Below, one piece after another: positions 40,041-51,725 of a stretch of 64,000 bases of DNA. The number at the start of each line of letters is the position of its first letter. Position 1 is the stretch's first letter. The notes under the pieces were generated by a model. That model searched no databases. It was given only the letters and a program-made list of their open reading frames with translations, and was not told the DNA's origin. Both the position numbers and the translations under genes were made by a program. The stretch is taken from positions 39,708,659 through 39,772,658 of the forward strand of contig NC_089232.1 of assembly GCF_963924675.1 (NCBI RefSeq), given 5' to 3'. The DNA is from Phocoena phocoena (taxonomy: Eukaryota > Chordata > Mammalia > Artiodactyla > Phocoenidae).

Positions 40041-41439
40041 CTCTACTCATTCCACTGTAATCCTCATGCATAAAGGCATGCATGGTGTGATTTATTGAAT
40101 GCGTAAGTGTTTTCATATAATAAAAATAGCCTAAGACACCTACAACATTTTATGATATTCTAGGTTGGGGCCACATTTTGGAGACAAATAGAAAAATATG
40201 ATAATTAGAAAAATATACAGAGGCTCCATTACCTACAAATGCCATCCAGAGTTTTCACATAGGAGGGCCTGGAAAATAGTTCTTTAGGCCATCCAGGGTA
40301 GCAGCAAAGATTAATTCCAAGCTGTTAACGCATTTTATTATGCAAATACTCTAGCAGCTCAAGCTAGGAGAAAGTCTGGGCACTGCCCCCTCCCCGTTCA
40401 CTCTGGACACTCAATTTGCATGGAAATGTGGCACCCTCACTCGGAGGAGACAGTTTGGTTCTCCTTGGTAGGGAGGGGGGTGTTAGGATGTGGGGGCGAG
40501 GAGGTGGTGGAGGGAGATCCAGCTATCCATTAGTGACATCGGTCATTTTAACACCATTTGTGGTTAGAAAAACAATGATATTACCTTAATTTAGTAATTA
40601 AATTGCTCCAAGCAGGAGAGATCAGCAAAGCCTAGGGTCAGTTTCAGGCGCACTGAATTTGGGGCCTTCCAGGAATGGGAGTTGAATTCTGCATCACCGG
40701 GAAGAAGGCTATTCCACAAGACCAGTGTTCAGTCTCAGTGGAGTTGGGGAATCTTGTTTCTGGGGAGAGAAAGGCAAGCAAAGGGAGCATGTGTCTGGGG
40801 GCTAGATGGAGTTCTATCTGGGATTTTTTAGAATGGTCAATACTTGGTATCAAGGTGGTGATTACTGATGATTTTATGGCTCTTTCCCATTAAATAATAC
40901 TTGGGAGGTTGGGGGGGGCACTCAAAACTTTGTTCAGGGAATGAACAACCTCAGTTTAGGCATGGCAGGCTTGTGGGCAGTTAAGCCCTGTGTTGTCTGA
41001 GGCAGCTGTTGAGGAGGCAAATCGGAGGTACAGTTGGAGGCCTCTGGAGAGATCGGCCAGGACATTGGACTGACTTGGGAGGTGGAGTAGGGGTGCTGCA
41101 AGTTGAGGACTTGAGCTGTGCAGTTACTTGGAAGTGGGAGGGGGCCCCCAAGACCAGAGCAAAGGTAGCTCAAATATCTCCGGGAAAGGCCTCTTTCCAA
41201 GAGGAGAGAGGGAGATGGAGAGATTGGCAGAGATTTGGGATGTACATTCCCCCCCGCCCCCAAACCTCTACACACATTGAGAATGAAAGGACTCAGTCAG
41301 GTTTTCCTACAGTGGCAAGGGAGTTCAACTGAAGGAAGATAGTGTACATGCAGGACAAGCCCCTAAAACCTCCTTTGTCATTCCTGCTTCTGGCAATGAG
41401 TTTTCAGAAAAAGCATGTTTTTGGAGTGTGTTATCTCCA

Positions 41440-41660
41440 GCCCTAAACCTTCCACTGCATGCCACCTTCTAGACGTTTGAGGGTACTTCTGCTCTATTTT
41501 CACTGTATCCTCACAATGCCTTCAAGCAGATGGGGTGGGTGTTATCATCCTCATTTGACAGAGGAGAAAAACCGTGGCTTGGAAAAGTTCAGTGATTGGT
41601 GAGTTTGGAGAAGGTGGTCCAGAGACCAGGTTTCCTGACTTCTGGTTCAGAGCTCTTCCT
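41440..41660 (-). repeat. MIR SINE fragment
   Basis: 'tcactgtatcctcacaatgc', 'ggtgggtgttatcatcctca', 'cagaggagaaaaaccgtggc' and 'gagaccaggtttcctgactt' match reverse MIR. Confidence 0.75.
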
Positions 41661-41894
41661 ATTTCACCAAAGTACCTGGGAAAGACAAAGCTTGTTTGAA
41701 GTGAATGACAAAGAAAGGGAGCTTGGTCCCAGTGGGGATTTTGAGGAGAAGCCACTAAGGTTCCTTGAAAATGGCTTCTGCTGATGGGTGGACAGAAAGG
41801 GAGGAAGCATCAGGGGAGACCTGTAGGCCAGCCTCTGAATTTCTGGAACAGCTTAGAGCTGATTAACTGATTAACTTCTTAAAGAGGCTGGGAT

Positions 41895-42065
41895 ATAGTG
41901 GAAAGGTCATTGACCTGGGGGACAGAAGACCTATATTGTTTTCTAGTCCTAGTTGTGCTACTAATTCACTGTTTAACTCTGTGACTTCAGTCTCTCCAGT
42001 TCTTGTTTTGCCCACTTGTAAAACACGAACTAGATGATCTCTAAGACCTTTCTAACTCTTTCTAG
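41895..42065 (+). repeat. MIR SINE fragment
   Basis: 'tagtggaaaggtcattgacc', 'gctactaattcactgtttaa' and 'tagatgatctctaagacctt' match forward MIR. Confidence 0.8.
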
Positions 42066-42571
42066 GGGAAATCAGATAGAAATGCAGTCAACTTCCATTC
42101 CATTTCACCGTGATTGATTACTAGATTCCAGCCTCCAGGAACCCCAGTTTCTCCCTCTAGAATAACCAAGTTCTGAGCATCTTGGAACTTTTTCTGACCG
42201 TGAAACACAGTGACCTAGGTTATGAGAGAAACCTTCCTTTCTTTCTATTCACCGCTTTCCTGTGCCACTCCTAGGGTGACACACTAGGAGTGACAATAGT
42301 CAGTTTGCCCCCACCCAAGAGTTTCCATTCATTGTCCCCATGTCTGCATTTGACGCCACACCATTCCTTGCCTGTGTTCCTTCAGATCTACCTTCTTCCA
42401 TTCTGCCCTCAGCCTCCCCTGCCTGCAATCATAGCCTCATTTCCCCAGCTAGGCAGTTAAATGACCATTATTCAGGAACCATGAGGAAAATGTAAGATAG
42501 ATTCCTTGTCCTCCAGGAGCTTAAAACATAATGGGGGAGAAATTGATCAAAAGATCAGCAGGTTTTTTTTT

Positions 42572-44075
42572 TTTGTTGAAATTGACAAATTGATTCTAAA
42601 GTTTATATAAAAATGCAAAATGTTTTGACTACCTAGAATAGTCAAAACAATTTTGAAGGAGAAAAACCAAGTTAGAGGACTTATACTATCTGATTTTAAG
42701 ACTCAGTGTAAAGTTAGAATAATCAAGACATTGTAGTGTTGGTATACAGATAGATATGTGGATCAATAGAACAGAATAGAGTCCAGAAATAGATCCACAC
42801 ATACATGATCAGCTGAATTTTTACAAAGATGCAAAGGCAGTCATGAGAAAAACATAATCTTTTCATCAAATGAACTGGAGTAATTAGAATCCATGTGCAA
42901 AAAAAAAGAACTTCAATCTCCATCTCACACCATAGACAAAAATTAACTCAAAATGGATCATAGACCTAAATGCAGGAGGTAAAACTATAAAACATGGGAG
43001 AAAATCTGTGTGACCTTGGGTTAGACAAATACTTTTTAAATAGGACACACAGAGATCAAACTATAAAGTAAAATATTGATAAATTGAACATTATGAAAAT
43101 TGAAAACTTTTGCTTTTCAAAAGATACTGTTAACAAAATGTAAAGACAAGACAGAGACTGGGAGAAAATATTTGCGAAAAATATTTTATACTTTATATCT
43201 GATTAAGAACTTGTATCTGGAGTAAAGAATTCTTACAACTTAATGAGAAAACAAATAATAAAATGCACAAAAGATTTGAACAACAGACAGTTCACCAAAG
43301 AAGATATGCAAATGGCAAATAAACACATGGAAATATGCTTAACATCATTAGTCATTAGGGAAATGCAAATTAAAACCATAAGGGGATACCAATACATACA
43401 TGCTCAAATGACTAAAATTAAAAAGATAAAAAATATCAAGATTTGACAAAGATGTAGAGCAGCTGGAACTCTAATTCATAGGAATGCAAGATGATACAGT
43501 CACTCTGGAAAAGAGTTTGGCAATTTCTTATAAAGTTAAGATTCACTGACGCTATGACCCAGCAGTTTTTCTGCTAATGAGAAATGAGAGCATACATCCA
43601 CACAAAGACCTGTATTCCAGTATTCATGGCAGTATTATTTGTAATAGTGAAAAACTGGAATAGCCATCAACTAATGACTAGGCAAAGGAATTGTGATGTA
43701 GCTGCAGAGTAGAATACTACTCAGTAATAAAAAGAGCGGAAGTACTGATGCCTGCAACAATATGGATGAATCTCAAAGACATTATGCTAAGTGAAAGAAG
43801 CCAGATAAAAGAGTACTTTCAGAATGATTCCATTTAAATGAAATTCTAGAAAAGACAAAACACTTGTGATAGAAAACAGATCACAGAATGCCAAGAGTCG
43901 GGGGCCTGGATAGGAGGTTGACTGCAAAAGGGTGAGAGATAACGTTAAGTGTTCTACACGATGGAGGTGTGCTTACATGACTGTACACATTTGTCAGAAC
44001 TCATTGAATTGTACACTGAAAATTGGCGAAAGTTTTATTTATGTAAAATCACACCTCAATAAAGTTGATTAAAGA
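42572..44075 (+). mobile_element. 5'-truncated L1 LINE (ORF2 3' end plus 3' UTR)
   Basis: About 1.5 kb of L1. The first part is the decayed 3' end of ORF2 ('aattgattctaaagtttata', 'agaataatcaagacattgta', 'ccatagacaaaaattaactc', 'aatggatcatagacctaaat'). The rest is 3' UTR ('ccagtattcatggcagtatt', 'atggatgaatctcaaagaca', 'tgctaagtgaaagaagccag'). It ends in 'caataaagttgattaaag'. Stops in all frames show it is long dead. A 67-codon frame at 43243-43446 is an ORF2 remnant. Divergence suggests an old L1M-type subfamily. Confidence 0.88.
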
Positions 44076-45993
44076 AAATACAGTGAGGAGAGAGGAAACA
44101 TGTTGGCTTAAAATGAACAGTGTCAGGTAGAGTAGGAGACACTGCCCAAAGAAGAGGGGCAGAAATTAAAGATGAGACTAGCTCCCAGCTGTATGTGGGA
44201 TGATCCTGGGAAGGTGGGGAGAAAGGAGATTTTCCGGGTGGTCCCTGAGGGCTTGGCCGGGCTGGCACAGGAGGAGAGGAAGGACAGAACCCCGGGGAAT
44301 GCCAGCTTCTAAAGGGCAGGTGGGGAAGTGGTTCCAGCCGCCGTGGTTTTGGTCAGCCCCTTTACAGTAAGCTGTGGGGAAGTGTGGAGGTGCTCGAGTG
44401 TGGCGGCACTTTTGGCCTTGAGCCCTACACACGGGTCACTTTCATCAGAACAGGAAAACGAAACAGGCTCCCCTGAATGATTTATGGGAGGGCTTGTATT
44501 TTGGGGATGTGATACTGCAATTTGTGCTATGGGATCAGGACATCTGTTTCCAGGGAGGTGTGTTCTCTTACCATGAGTCTTTCCCACCAGGGATCTCTCA
44601 CCCCCACAGATAGTTGACACGCTTTGTCTGGGTTGCTTGTTAGCATAAAGGGGCCTTCTGGTAAAAAGTGGCCTCAGCAGTGTGTGAGCATGAGTGGTCT
44701 GGGGCCAACTGGGAGGTGAGCAGGAGCTGCTTGGGTCCCACCCCGTCCCTCAGATGGCGTCCAGCAGTGCAGTAAGCTGTAGGATCGGTCAGATGGCATA
44801 GGCAGCCTCCCACTTAACAATTAAGTTTTAGCCATTTATTTGATTAAATTCCAGTTATGCTAACTGTCCCCATGTGGATTAGTGTCCCTTGCTGGGGAAC
44901 TCTGCTGCCAGCAGATCTTGGCCTACAACCCCTTCTCCCCAGGAGGCACATTCCCCGGGGGAGGTCTGAAGCAAGAAGGCATGGAATCATCTAATATTCT
45001 GACTAGAAGGACTTGGGCAAGCTTTCTGTTCAACTCTGCACGTCACAGGTAACGAAATTGAGGCTAGCTGGTTACAGGGAGCCTGTAGGATAGGGACTTG
45101 CTCAATGTCACACAGCCTGTTAAGTGTCAAGCAGGACTTGATGCCTCTAGCCTCAGGGTTTTTTTCTAGGTCATGCGGACTCATTCCTCTTGGTTTACAA
45201 GGAGTCTGGGCTGGCTGGGCACGTGTTTAGACAGAGACACGGTGTATACTTATGGCGGGCAGGTACCCTGTCTCTTATGTGGGAACCTTTGCTGGTGCCC
45301 ACCATTCCCTGCCAGGCTAGTTCAGGAAAAGAGCCCCCAGGAATAATTCAATTTGGAAGGCGCAGTACAAGCCACATCTTTTTTTTTTTTCTTTTCTTAG
45401 CCCCATCCCTTTCTGCTTTTAAAAGGAAATACAAATCCTCAACTCTTAGTGAGAAAGGTCTCCTTTAAATCTCAGGGACTATTTTGTCTAAAGGGTGTTT
45501 GAGTTTCCAGAAGTCTCACCCCTCCCAGTTTTAATACTCCGCAGTAATCCCTTCAACCCGAGGCCTTGGCCACATGGTGTTCATGGTCTCTTACCATGGC
45601 TGGGTGAATCCCAGTGCCCAGCCTGAAAACCTCCTGTAACCCATGAGTGCCAGGAGCATATTAAGCAAGAATGTGTGTGTACAAGCTCCTCCCCCACACT
45701 GTATGTGGGATCGAATATTCATTGTATAAGTCAAATTAAAATGTATTAACTTTCCTTCCAGATGCCCCCTGATAACAAGTTTAATTACTCTGGACATAAT
45801 TACATGGGTTTAGGAGATTAGAAATATAAGGGAGTAGTAAAGAGCATACATTTGTGGGGAAAAAAGGCAAATTTAATTCCAGAGTCTTTTGTCATTTGAT
45901 GGGTAGAGTGCTGGGGACCAGGAAGCATGGAGGAAATGCTGGGGTAGAGGCAGAATGAGGAGGGTTTTAGGAGGTTGAACCAGTTCGGATGTA
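44076..45993. other. Non-coding stretch between L1 and mariner
   Basis: It holds a reverse MIR at about 45000-45165 ('aacgaaattgaggctagctg', 'caatgtcacacagcctgtta'). The piece 44076-44310 has the flavour of the same old repeat seen before the L1 ('ggacagaaccccggggaatg'). No exon was recognised. Confidence 0.6.
45000..45165 (-). repeat. MIR SINE fragment
   Basis: 'ggtaacgaaattgaggctag', 'ttgctcaatgtcacacagcc' and 'agtgtcaagcaggacttg' match reverse MIR. Confidence 0.75.
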
Positions 45994-47278
45994 GTGGGTT
46001 GGCCAAAAAGTTCCTTCGGTTTTAAAGTAAAAATAAAAGACACGTTTTTAATTTTCACCAAGAACTTTATTGAACAGCATATTCACCCTTTGTCCCACTA
46101 CCTTCTGCCATTTTTCAGGCAGCTTCATAATTCCATCTTCCCAAAACCTTTTATCTTTTTGAACAAAGAACTGTTCCAGGTGCCTTTTACAGTCTTCCAG
46201 GGACTTGAAATTTTTTCCATTAAGAGAATTTTGTAAAGACCGAAATAAGTGGAAATCCAAAGGTGCAATGTCCTGTGAATATGACAGATGAATCAGAACT
46301 TCCCAGCCAAGCTGTAACAGTTTTTGCCTGGTCATCAAAGAAACATGCGGTCTTGCGCTATCCTGATGGAAGATTATGCATTTTCTGTTGACTAATTCTG
46401 GACGCTTTTCGTTGAGTGCTGCTTTCAGTTGGTCTAATTGGGAGCAGTGCTTGTTGGAATTAATCGTCTGGTTTTCTGGAAGGAGCTCATAATAGACGAC
46501 TCCCTTCCAATCCCACCATAAACACAACATCACCTTCTCTGGATGAAGACCAGCCTTTGGTGTGGTTGATGGTGGTTCATTTCACATGCCCCATGATCTC
46601 TTCCATTCCACATTATTGTACAGTATCCATTTTTCATCACCTGTCACAATTTGTTTTAAAAACGGAATGTTTTTGTTAACGTTTGTAGAGAATTGCATGT
46701 GGAAATACAGTCAATAAGGTTTTTTTTGCTTAACTTTTGTGGAACCCAAACATCAAAGCGATTAACATAACCAAGCTGGTGCAAATGATTTTCAGCGCTT
46801 GATTTGGATGTTTTGAGTGTGTCAGCTATCTCCCATGTGGTATAATGTTGATTGTTCTCAGTTAATATCTTGATTTGGTTGCTATCAACTTCAACTGGTC
46901 TACCCGACCATGGAGCATGGTCCAGCGAGAAATCTCCAGCACGAAACTTCGCAGACCACTTTTGACACATTTGATCAGTCACAGCACCTTCTCCGTACAC
47001 TGCACAAATCTTTTTTTTGCATTTCAGTTGCGTTTTTACCTTTCTTGAAGTAATAAAGCATGATATGCCGAAAATGTTGCCTTTTCTCTTCCATCTTCAA
47101 TATTAAAATGGCTACACAAAAATTCACCAAGTTTGATAATTTTCTCTTTAAGTGCATGCTGATATGACAACTGTCACAATACAGTCTAGCAAAATTGTTT
47201 TGAATGAAGTTAAAGACAACTAAGTGCTACTAGAGCCATCTTATGGAAAAAACCGAATGAACATTTTAGCCAGCCCAG
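45994..47278 (-). mobile_element. Full-length mariner (Tc1/mariner) transposon
   Basis: It is 1285 bp, bounded by TA dinucleotides (45992-45993 and 47279-47280), the target duplication typical of mariner. Its inverted repeats read 'gtgggttggccaaaaagttc' on the left and, as the reverse complement, 'ctgggctggctaaaatgttc' on the right; both continue to 'cggtttt'. It encodes one broken transposase on the minus strand. The ends resemble the bovine Mariner1_BT type as I recall it, consistent with an element amplified in even-toed ungulates and whales. Confidence 0.92.
46048..47157 (-). pseudogene. Mariner transposase pseudogene (DD34D type, frameshifted)
   Basis: Mariner transposase cuts and pastes its own element. 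Three pieces in two frames cover the expected protein. The N-terminal DNA-binding part starts at 47157. A middle part (46656-47000) has the WSGRP-type motif and a second helix-turn-helix-like stretch ('TTWEIADTLKTSKS'). A C-terminal catalytic part lies at 46048-46533. In the last, Asp of 'HQDSARPH' and Asp of 'APLDFHLF' are separated by 34 residues, the DD34D signature. The usual mariner spelling of the second site is HDNARPH, so an extra Gln-Asp arrangement is visible. At least two frame changes separate the pieces, with a gap at about 46534-46655, so no functional enzyme is made. It could still be moved only by an enzyme supplied elsewhere. Confidence 0.9.
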
Positions 47279-48026
47279 TATCAGGATGTATCAGTCTCTT
47301 GGCCTACAAATGTAGAATGCAGGAGGCCCTATGCCTGCATCTTTCCCCTGATTCAGGGTGGTCTCTTCCTGCAGGAGGTCCCATATACTTGGGGCAGATA
47401 GATCGACAAAGGAGCTGGCAAGCAGACAGTTGCGCTGAGTTCTGCCCTTTCTCCTGCTTCATTCTAGGGCGTGACCCCATCCTGTGATAGGCTTTCCCTC
47501 CTGAGGTAGGCTTTTCTGGGGACTCAAAGTCAAGTCCACAGATGTCAGCGTGTCTTCAACAACAGAACTGTTTCCCTAGAATGCTCGCTGCTTTGTGTTT
47601 CTCTGGCTTTTGGCCCATCACACACTTCCAGGTACTTAACCCCAGCCATGTCCAAGGAGCAAGAGGAGGGGGGCAGATTCCACATGGAGTCAATAGACCC
47701 CTAGTCCTGCTGACTAATCAGATGTTGGGTTTCTCCATTACCCTCCCCCCCCCACTAATAGACACACTCACACTGATACACATACTCTCACACTCACATA
47801 CACTCACCTGCATGACCACGAACTCCCATACATTCATACACTCGCTCCTAATCTCACATACGTGAACACACAGCAACACATATACTTACATACACTCCCA
47901 CACATACACATTCACACACACGTATACACGTGTATGCACACTTGCAGATACTTAATTCACTCTACATATACCTATTAACTTATATAGACGCACACAAATA
48001 ATGTACCCATGCATACACGTGTCTCC

Positions 48027-48029
<3 letters not shown>

Positions 48030-48061
<32 letters not shown>
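48030..48061. repeat. (CA)n microsatellite at end of CA-rich zone
   Basis: About 16 CA units preceded by about 280 bases of degenerate CA/CT-rich sequence. Confidence 0.95.
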
Positions 48062-49669
48062 CTAGACACTCAGAACTCAAAGGTGAGTGCTTTGGAGAGA
48101 ACACCCTCTTTGTGATGAGTCTTCCTGTAAGTCCTTCTCTTCAGAATCCAGTTTTTCAGCTGGAGCGGGTATTGGCCTCTGACCGGGAAAGGCGGTTGTG
48201 GTTTGTTAAATTTTTTAGCTGCACAGGGCGGAAGGATGTTCTTCCCTGTGGTTTAGAATTACGTTCTAGAAAGTTGCTAACAGATTTCCACACCCATTCT
48301 GAAGGTGCCTTCCCCTGCGCCATGGCTGTTTTCAAAAGGCTAGTCAAAGCTCTAGATCAGGTCCCAATATTTTTTTATGAATGCAAAGAGAAAGCACCAA
48401 GGCACTGAATGAATAAGGAATGTGAAGGCACAGCAAACCTGCGATAAAGTGAAAATCCTCTTACGTTGGAGCCTGAGGTTGAGGGTGGGGGCTGGGGACT
48501 GCCAACGGCTGGAGTAGTGTGTTTAGAAAGAGAGTCTGTGTTATGTCTAGTGGTCCTAGTATTTTGTGTTACTCTGACCCCGGCATTGTATCATTTCAAT
48601 GCAGTTGGGTGCGCAAACGTTCAGTTCTGGCCCATGGAAGGCATTTTGTATTCAAGAGAAATCTACATTTCAGATTTGAAATGGGGGGAAGCTGGGGGGA
48701 GAAGGGGGTGGGGCTGAATAGGGGGCGAAGGTCAGTGTTCACAGGTCTGAGACCATGTTTAATATCACATGACACCTTTGTCAAACAGTGTGTCACCCCC
48801 GCCCCTCCGTACACTCAGGCTGTCTGGGTTTCAGTACCTAAGGGACCTTCCTCTGTATTGTCTTCCTGCCCAAACGCTCAGAGTTGCTTTCTGTAAACCA
48901 GATGAAATGAATGAAATTTGACCTATCACATGATTTTTTTTTTTTTAATGTGGTGGCGTGAGAAGCCCTGGAGGGTCATGTGCTCCCTTCTCTCGCTGTT
49001 CAGGCCTGTCTGCAGCTCCCTCCTGGGCTCCTGTGGGCTGTCTGAGGCCTTGGGGACTGACTGGAGGCTGGCCGGGAGGGAGTGGTGTTGTGTTTTGTAC
49101 CCATGACCTTGTAGGTGAACCTCGGGTCTGCAACCCTGGGGTCGGGTCATCTTCTGAAAACTCAAAGGAGGTGAATGACACCTGGACGGTCAGATGCATT
49201 CCAAATGGCCTCAGAGAGCAGTGATTAGGGCTCTGGGTTCTGGGACTGTCTGCTGTCCTGCTCTAGTAATGCCCTGCTCTAGCCCACAGGGGAGTGTGGG
49301 CTAATGGTCTACCATTCACCTGATGGACCAGAGTTCATCTCTGGTTTTGATCTTCACCTAAGACCCCGTGGTCTTCTTTCCCTATCACTATGGTCCCTGC
49401 ATAAGCACTGCTGCTCTAGATGAGACCCTGGCTGGGATGGTGCAGTGACACACCTCTCTGTGTCTAGAGTCTCTGGGTCACTCATCCGTGCTCTATGAGA
49501 GGGGGTAACATGGATGGATATTGTAGTTCCTTTCTTCCTTCATCTTTCAGACCAGAGAGAGGTTTGAAGACCAGGGAGACAGAGAATGAGCCACCAGAAA
49601 TAGCAGTTTCCCAGTGAAACTTTATCTGAGCTTTATGAAAGAGATAGCTCCATTAATGAGCACAGATCA

Positions 49670-49870
49670 GGAAAGGCAGGACTTTGGAGGCACAAAGACC
49701 TAGGTTCAAATCCCAAGTGTCAGTTGAAGCTGTACCTTCTCTGAGCTCCTTCCTTCCTCATCTTGAAAATGGGGATAATAATAACTCAGTTGTGAGGTTA
49801 CTGTGAGCACGGATGAGTTATTGCGTGCAAAGTGTCTGGTGTGGCTGTGGCTTTCGATCTATGTTAGTCA
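49670..49870 (+). repeat. MIR SINE
   Basis: 'gcacaaagacctaggttcaa', 'cttcctcatcttgaaaatgg', 'ggataataataactcagttg' and 'gtgcaaagtgtctggtgtgg' match forward MIR. Confidence 0.8.
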
Positions 49871-50315
49871 TTATTCATTTCTTAAGATTTATATCTAGCT
49901 CTTATTTCAAAGAGTTAGAGGCAGTTTGTACACATATCCATGGGGCAAAGGCAGAGTTTTGAGATGGGCATCTGGAGAGGGAAAGGGATCTTGCTCAAGA
50001 ATGAGGTTTGAATTCTTTGATCAAGCAATACTCCTGACAGAATCACGACTTCCCTTATTTTGGGAGCTGAAGAATTCTCCTCTCCTTGGTGTGTTGTGTT
50101 GGGAGGAATCCGTGAAGAAGCCAAGTGGTACCCCCAGGATGGGCATGAAGGCTCAGTGCCCTCCTTTAGACCAGCTTCTATTTTGAGGGCTATTCTTAAA
50201 TGGATTAAGGTCAGTTTTACCTGCTTAATGATCTGCCTGGATGAGGAAACAAGATGTCAGGAACCAGTTGGGGGAGACTGGACAGTGATATTGTGCAGAA
50301 GAGTCCTAGCAGTGT

Positions 50316-50361
50316 CCCGGCCCCCCCTCCATCCTCTTCCCGGCCCCCCGTCCATCCTCTT
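50316..50361. repeat. Two-copy 23-bp tandem repeat
   Basis: Two adjacent 23-base units starting 'cccggcccccc' and ending 'tccatcctctt' differ at one position (c/g). Small C-rich tandem duplication. Confidence 0.9.
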
Positions 50362-50609
50362 CCCTGTCCCTGTCTCCCAAGCCCTGCTTCCAGACTGCTA
50401 AGGTTGCTCTTCAAAATAAGACATAATCTTTGCGGTTATGCCTGAGACATCACAAATCACACACAACAAGTCATTAGTTCCTTCTATATGAGCTTCTTAA
50501 TTCGTTAAAAAATCCAGTCCCTTTCAGTGTGGGAAATAACTGCTCACTGCCGATTTTGAAATTCCTAAAATCAAGGAAAAAGCTGGAAACACTGGGCAGA
50601 GGGAGATTC

Positions 50610-50790
50610 TGTGATATGGTAGAGAGGCCAAGAACTGAATTTCATCTCTGGCTCTGACACTAATTAGCCATAAGATCTTGGGCAGGTAAATCTTCTAACC
50701 CGTGCCCTCTCAGTTTTTCGTTCTGTAAAATGGAATGATGGTTCCTGCTCCATCTCCTGGCTTTGTTTTGATATACACTGACATAATGGA
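50610..50790 (+). repeat. MIR SINE
   Basis: 'gacactaattagccataaga', 'tcttgggcaggtaaatcttc' and 'ttctgtaaaatggaatgatg' match forward MIR. Confidence 0.8.
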
Positions 50791-51123
50791 TGGGAGGGGA
50801 ATAAAGTGCTCTGTGTATTATCATTTGCCTCCCTAACCTGTGATTCTTCCTTGAAGAAACTAAACCCAGCTTCACATGGCCAGTTAGCCTGCAGTTCCAA
50901 CTCACGGTATTTCCCTGAGTATTAGCAGTAGTCACCAAAAACCCTAACAACGTCCAACTTGCCTAACCCTGTGGCTGTCTGGAGGGCTTGACAGACTGGT
51001 GACCATGCCCAAGACTTCAGTCCTCCTTGACACTGTAGCATGGAAGATGGCAAGATCTTCAGAGGCGGCCCTGTCTGTGATGCTCAAAAGAAGTCACAAA
51101 ATGAGGGACTTGTTGGTATAGAA

Positions 51124-51346
51124 CAGGGGTTGGCAGACTACAGCCCGGGGGCCAAACCTGGAGCACCACCTACTTTTGTAAATACTGTTTTATTGAAACA
51201 CAGTTGTTCTTGTATGGATCTATGTCTGCCTAAGTCAATGGCTGCTTTCAACGGCAGAGTTGAGTAGTTGTTGCAGAGACTGGCCCTGAAAACCAGAAAT
51301 ATTCATTACTACCTGGCTCTTCACAGGACAAATCTGCTGACCCCTG
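51124..51346 (+). mobile_element. Non-autonomous hAT-Charlie element with perfect 8-bp duplication
   Basis: Ends 'caggggttggcagac' and 'ctgctgacccctg' are inverted repeats. The element is 223 bp and flanked by identical 'gtatagaa' at 51116-51123 and 51347-51354, the 8-bp duplication typical of hAT elements. Internal text 'gtaaatactgttttattgaa' and 'ggctgctttcaacggcag' is a common MER-type repeat whose exact name I am not sure of. Confidence 0.85.
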
Positions 51347-51569
51347 GTATAGAATGTAGATCAAAGTAGGCTGTCACACAAGCCTCCTATGAATGTGTGA
51401 TTTCACCAGTTATTTAACTTACTTACTAATGAATTCCTGTTTATATCTCAGGGGAGTTAATACTGGTTCTGGGCTCAATGGGGAAACAAAGTATCATTTT
51501 CTTTGTTTTTTCCCTTTTTTGCAAGTTTCCTCCACAAGAGACAGAAGAAAATTAACCATCTCTGTGCCA

Positions 51570-51725
51570 GACACTTTAATTATGCCATTACCTTTACTTT
51601 TTAGGATAAACCAGTGAGTTAAATATTTTACACATGAAGGAACCGACCTTCAGAGAGGTCACACAGCTAGTATGGGGTGAAGTCAGGATTTCAATCCAGG
51701 CCTGTTAAATACCAGACTCTTCCCA
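51570..51725 (-). repeat. MIR SINE fragment
   Basis: 'gccattacctttactttta', 'gaaggaaccgaccttcagag', 'ggtcacacagctagtatggg' match reverse MIR. Confidence 0.8.

Larger units (their letters stand above)
39911..42571. other. Non-coding stretch with MIRs
   Basis: Reverse MIR at about 39911-40040 and 41440-41660, and forward MIR at about 41895-42065. A G-rich patch lies at about 40467-40515. Sequence at 42440-42570 ('ttgtcctccaggagcttaaa') resembles an old L2-like repeat just before the L1. Several 60-110 codon open frames have no recognisable family. Confidence 0.6.
47279..51115. other. Non-coding stretch, CA-rich low complexity and MIRs
   Basis: About 47740-48062 is a degenerate (CA)n/(CACT)n-rich low-complexity zone ending in a pure CA run (48030-48061). 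Forward MIRs lie at about 49670-49870 and 50610-50790, and a 23-bp tandem duplication at 50316-50361. Short open frames of 60-135 codons across it have no known relatives. Nothing is gene-like. Confidence 0.6.

Noticed and set aside
48001..48408. 135-codon frame beginning in a CA repeat
   Set aside because: The start lies in microsatellite sequence; the remainder resembles no known protein.
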